Positions 62,579-64,000 of a stretch of 64,000 nt of DNA are shown piece after piece. Numbering within the stretch: position 1 is the stretch's first letter; each line of letters starts with the position of its first letter. The translations under genes were made by a program, and so were the position numbers. Source of the DNA: Acidobacteriaceae bacterium KBS 89 (GTDB lineage: Bacteria > Acidobacteriota > Terriglobia > Terriglobales > Acidobacteriaceae); the NCBI GenBank assembly GCA_000381605.1, contig KB906754.1, positions 1,013,147-1,077,146 of the forward strand, written 5' to 3'. Below the pieces are notes generated by a model that saw only the letters and a list, made by a program, of their open reading frames with translations, made no database searches and was not told where the DNA came from.

Positions 62579-62661
62579 CCCATCTCCTCCAAAACTTCGT
62601 CTATAGACTCGTTCCAACAACGCTGACGCAAAGTGACTTCGTTTGCGGCAGCACCGTGGCT

Positions 62662-64000
62662 TTATCTGCGACCGCCACTGCGGCTTGCTGAACCGCGAGC
62701 ACTCTCTTGCCTGGATTGCCAGCCGCCGCCACCAGTACTTCCGCCGCCTCCTCCCCAGGCCGAAGAGCCGCTGCTTTTTTCCTGGCCTCCATAGCCTTTC
62801 GCGGCGGCAGAGTTGGCGCCTGAGTAGCTTGAGCTGTTGTAGCTTGAGGTGTTATGGGGCGTGCCCTGCGTCTGGTTCCAACCACTTCCGGTGTTCTTGT
62901 AGACATTGCCGTTTGCCGTCGCATACTTGTTGCCATTTGCGGTTTGGCCCGCGGCACCACTGTTGCCGTACTTGCCGGACGCTGCGACGGCTGAGCCACC
63001 GGCCGAAGTCTGTGCGGTTGCTACCGTCCCGTTTGCGGTGGTTTGATGCTGCGTGTACGCGGTGTTGCCATTCTTGGAGACGACCGAGCTTCCGTAGCTT
63101 CCATAAGCGTTGGAGGCTTGATGTGTCGCGGCATAGGCGCCGGTGTTCGGGTTGTACGCTTGTCCGACTGCCTGGGAGCCGTAGGCGTTGGAGGCTGACG
63201 CGCCGCGCGCATAAGTTCCTGTGGAGGGGTTATAGCCAGCAGAGGCGTGCGCGCTGCCGTATGGTCCATAGGCGGACGCGGTGGAACCGTAGTAGCCGCC
63301 GTGCCATGCGCTGTTTCCGTAGTAGCCGCTGCTGTGGTAGACCACTGTGCCGCCGTGCCAGTTGCAGTTCCAGTAACTGTAACCCCAACTGTTACTCATT
63401 GCAGCTCCTATCGCGATACCAACTCCGAAGGCAACTACGGCGGTCGTGACTACGGCTGCAGTGCTGTAGCCTGGCGTGACATACGGAGTGCCGTAGACGA
63501 CCGTGGGATTGTATGTCGGGACATAGATCACCTGGGGATTGGTCGGTTGAATGACGATCACCTGCGGGGACTGCTCTACGACTGTGATCTGGGAACCTGA
63601 TTTCAGGTTGCCGGCGGCCTTTGCCTTGGCACGCAGCGTCTGCACCGCCGTCATCACATCGGCGGCCTGGGTGTGGTAAGCCTCTCCAAGGGATGAGGTC
63701 CAGCTGAGATTCTTTGCCAGGTTGTCGAGGACCGAAGGAAACTGCGTCAGCGCCTTCACGCTGGGATCCCACTGCTGCCCATCAACGGCTTTCGTCAAAG
63801 CAGTGCCTGTTAGGCTCTTGTTCTGCTGAAGCCACTGGGCGGCCGCAGCAACCTGGTCCGGAAAGGTCGCGGCTCCGAGAACCTGAGCTACCAGGGCATC
63901 CGGATACAACGCGATCGGCGCTACCAGTTGTTGCAACTGATCCGCCGACAAAGGCGTGCCTTGTCCGGAATATCCGGCCGAGTCCGCGGGTGCCGGTTGC
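62662..64000 (-). CDS. DUF3300 protein, N-terminal end beyond the window
   Basis: The frame is open to the edge of the window. DUF3300 lies at the N-terminal part: QLVAPIALYPDALVAQVLGA, then QWLQQNKSLTGTALTKAVDG and FPSVLDNLAKNLSWTSSLGE. The C-terminal half is a low-complexity Ala/Gly/Ser/Asn/Tyr-rich region (GGYYGSTASAYGPYGSAHAS). The pair DUF3300-DUF2950 recurs in many genomes, and its gene lies 84 bases upstream of the DUF2950 start. Probably exported; function unknown. Confidence 0.85.
   Translation of the reverse strand, partial: QPAPADSAGYSGQGTPLSADQLQQLVAPIALYPDALVAQVLGAATFPDQVAAAAQWLQQNKSLTGTALTKAVDGQQWDPSVKALTQFPSVLDNLAKNLSWTSSLGEAYHTQAADVMTAVQTLRAKAKAAGNLKSGSQITVVEQSPQVIVIQPTNPQVIYVPTYNPTVVYGTPYVTPGYSTAAVVTTAVVAFGVGIAIGAAMSNSWGYSYWNCNWHGGTVVYHSSGYYGNSAWHGGYYGSTASAYGPYGSAHASAGYNPSTGTYARGASASNAYGSQAVGQAYNPNTGAYAATHQASNAYGSYGSSVVSKNGNTAYTQHQTTANGTVATAQTSAGGSAVAASGKYGNSGAAGQTANGNKYATANGNVYKNTGSGWNQTQGTPHNTSSYNSSSYSGANSAAAKGYGGQEKSSGSSAWGGGGGSTGGGGWQSRQESARGSASRSGGRR

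Overview
The window looks like a chromosomal segment of an acidobacterium of the Terriglobales type (Edaphobacter, Granulicella or Terriglobus relatives). The markers are two large ADOP-type permeases (Acidobacterial duplicated orphan permease), one with its PadR regulator, an Oar-like carboxypeptidase-regulatory/TonB receptor of about 1150 residues, DUF2950, DUF3300 and TIGR03118 proteins, many C-ending codons, and a homologue of the tetraether/membrane-spanning lipid synthase Tes. No tRNA, rRNA, CRISPR array, transposase or integrase was seen.

Layout. 1-423: minus-strand pair, a small soluble protein and a lipoprotein running off the edge. 782-3744: three tandem secreted paralogues sharing a post-signal LPD[AS]P motif and a DPRY[YF] motif; a fourth lies at 17832-18914. 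4022-6118: Tes-like radical SAM enzyme. 6410-9959: small proteins, an M15/DUF882 peptidase, an ornithine cyclodeaminase-family enzyme and YceH. 10030-18914: five-PAS histidine kinase, an orphan contractile-tail sheath protein, a GH2 glycosidase coupled to a secreted beta-helix protein, and the fourth paralogue. 18918-24100: membrane-anchored Ig-like protein, SDR enzyme, ADOP permease plus PadR. 24160-29917: alpha/beta hydrolase, DUF4965 'glutaminase-like' exoenzyme, second ADOP permease. 30285-31736: ArsR-SRPBCC-DinB operon. 32397-35725: TonB siderophore-type receptor plus PiuC hydroxylase. 36682-40125: Oar-like receptor behind a 950-bp leader with several symmetric or repeated sites. 40307-43180: gyrA.

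43240-51908 is the accessory stretch: a duplicated 129-bp element bracketing two translationally coupled mini-genes, an AT-richer gene for a membrane-embedded NACHT NTPase, one broken cupin gene, a 40-bp cupin remnant and a third cupin copy with a 3' frameshift, two paralogous membrane/soluble partner genes (one with a 15-bp in-frame tandem repeat), a pectate-lyase-like beta-helix protein and a Tat lipoprotein. 52245-64000 holds mostly secreted or membrane proteins (TIGR03118, PEP-CTERM, GH125, DUF2950, DUF3300) and a radical SAM/class II aldolase pair.

Functionally the window is dominated by envelope and extracellular functions: polysaccharide breakdown (GH2, GH125, DUF4965, beta-helix proteins), outer-membrane uptake (two TonB receptors), membrane-lipid remodelling (Tes-like) and secreted proteins of unknown role. 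The best candidates for something new are the membrane NACHT protein with its repeat-flanked neighbour cassette, the LPDAP/DPRYY outer-envelope family, the orphan tail sheath and the Tes homologue.
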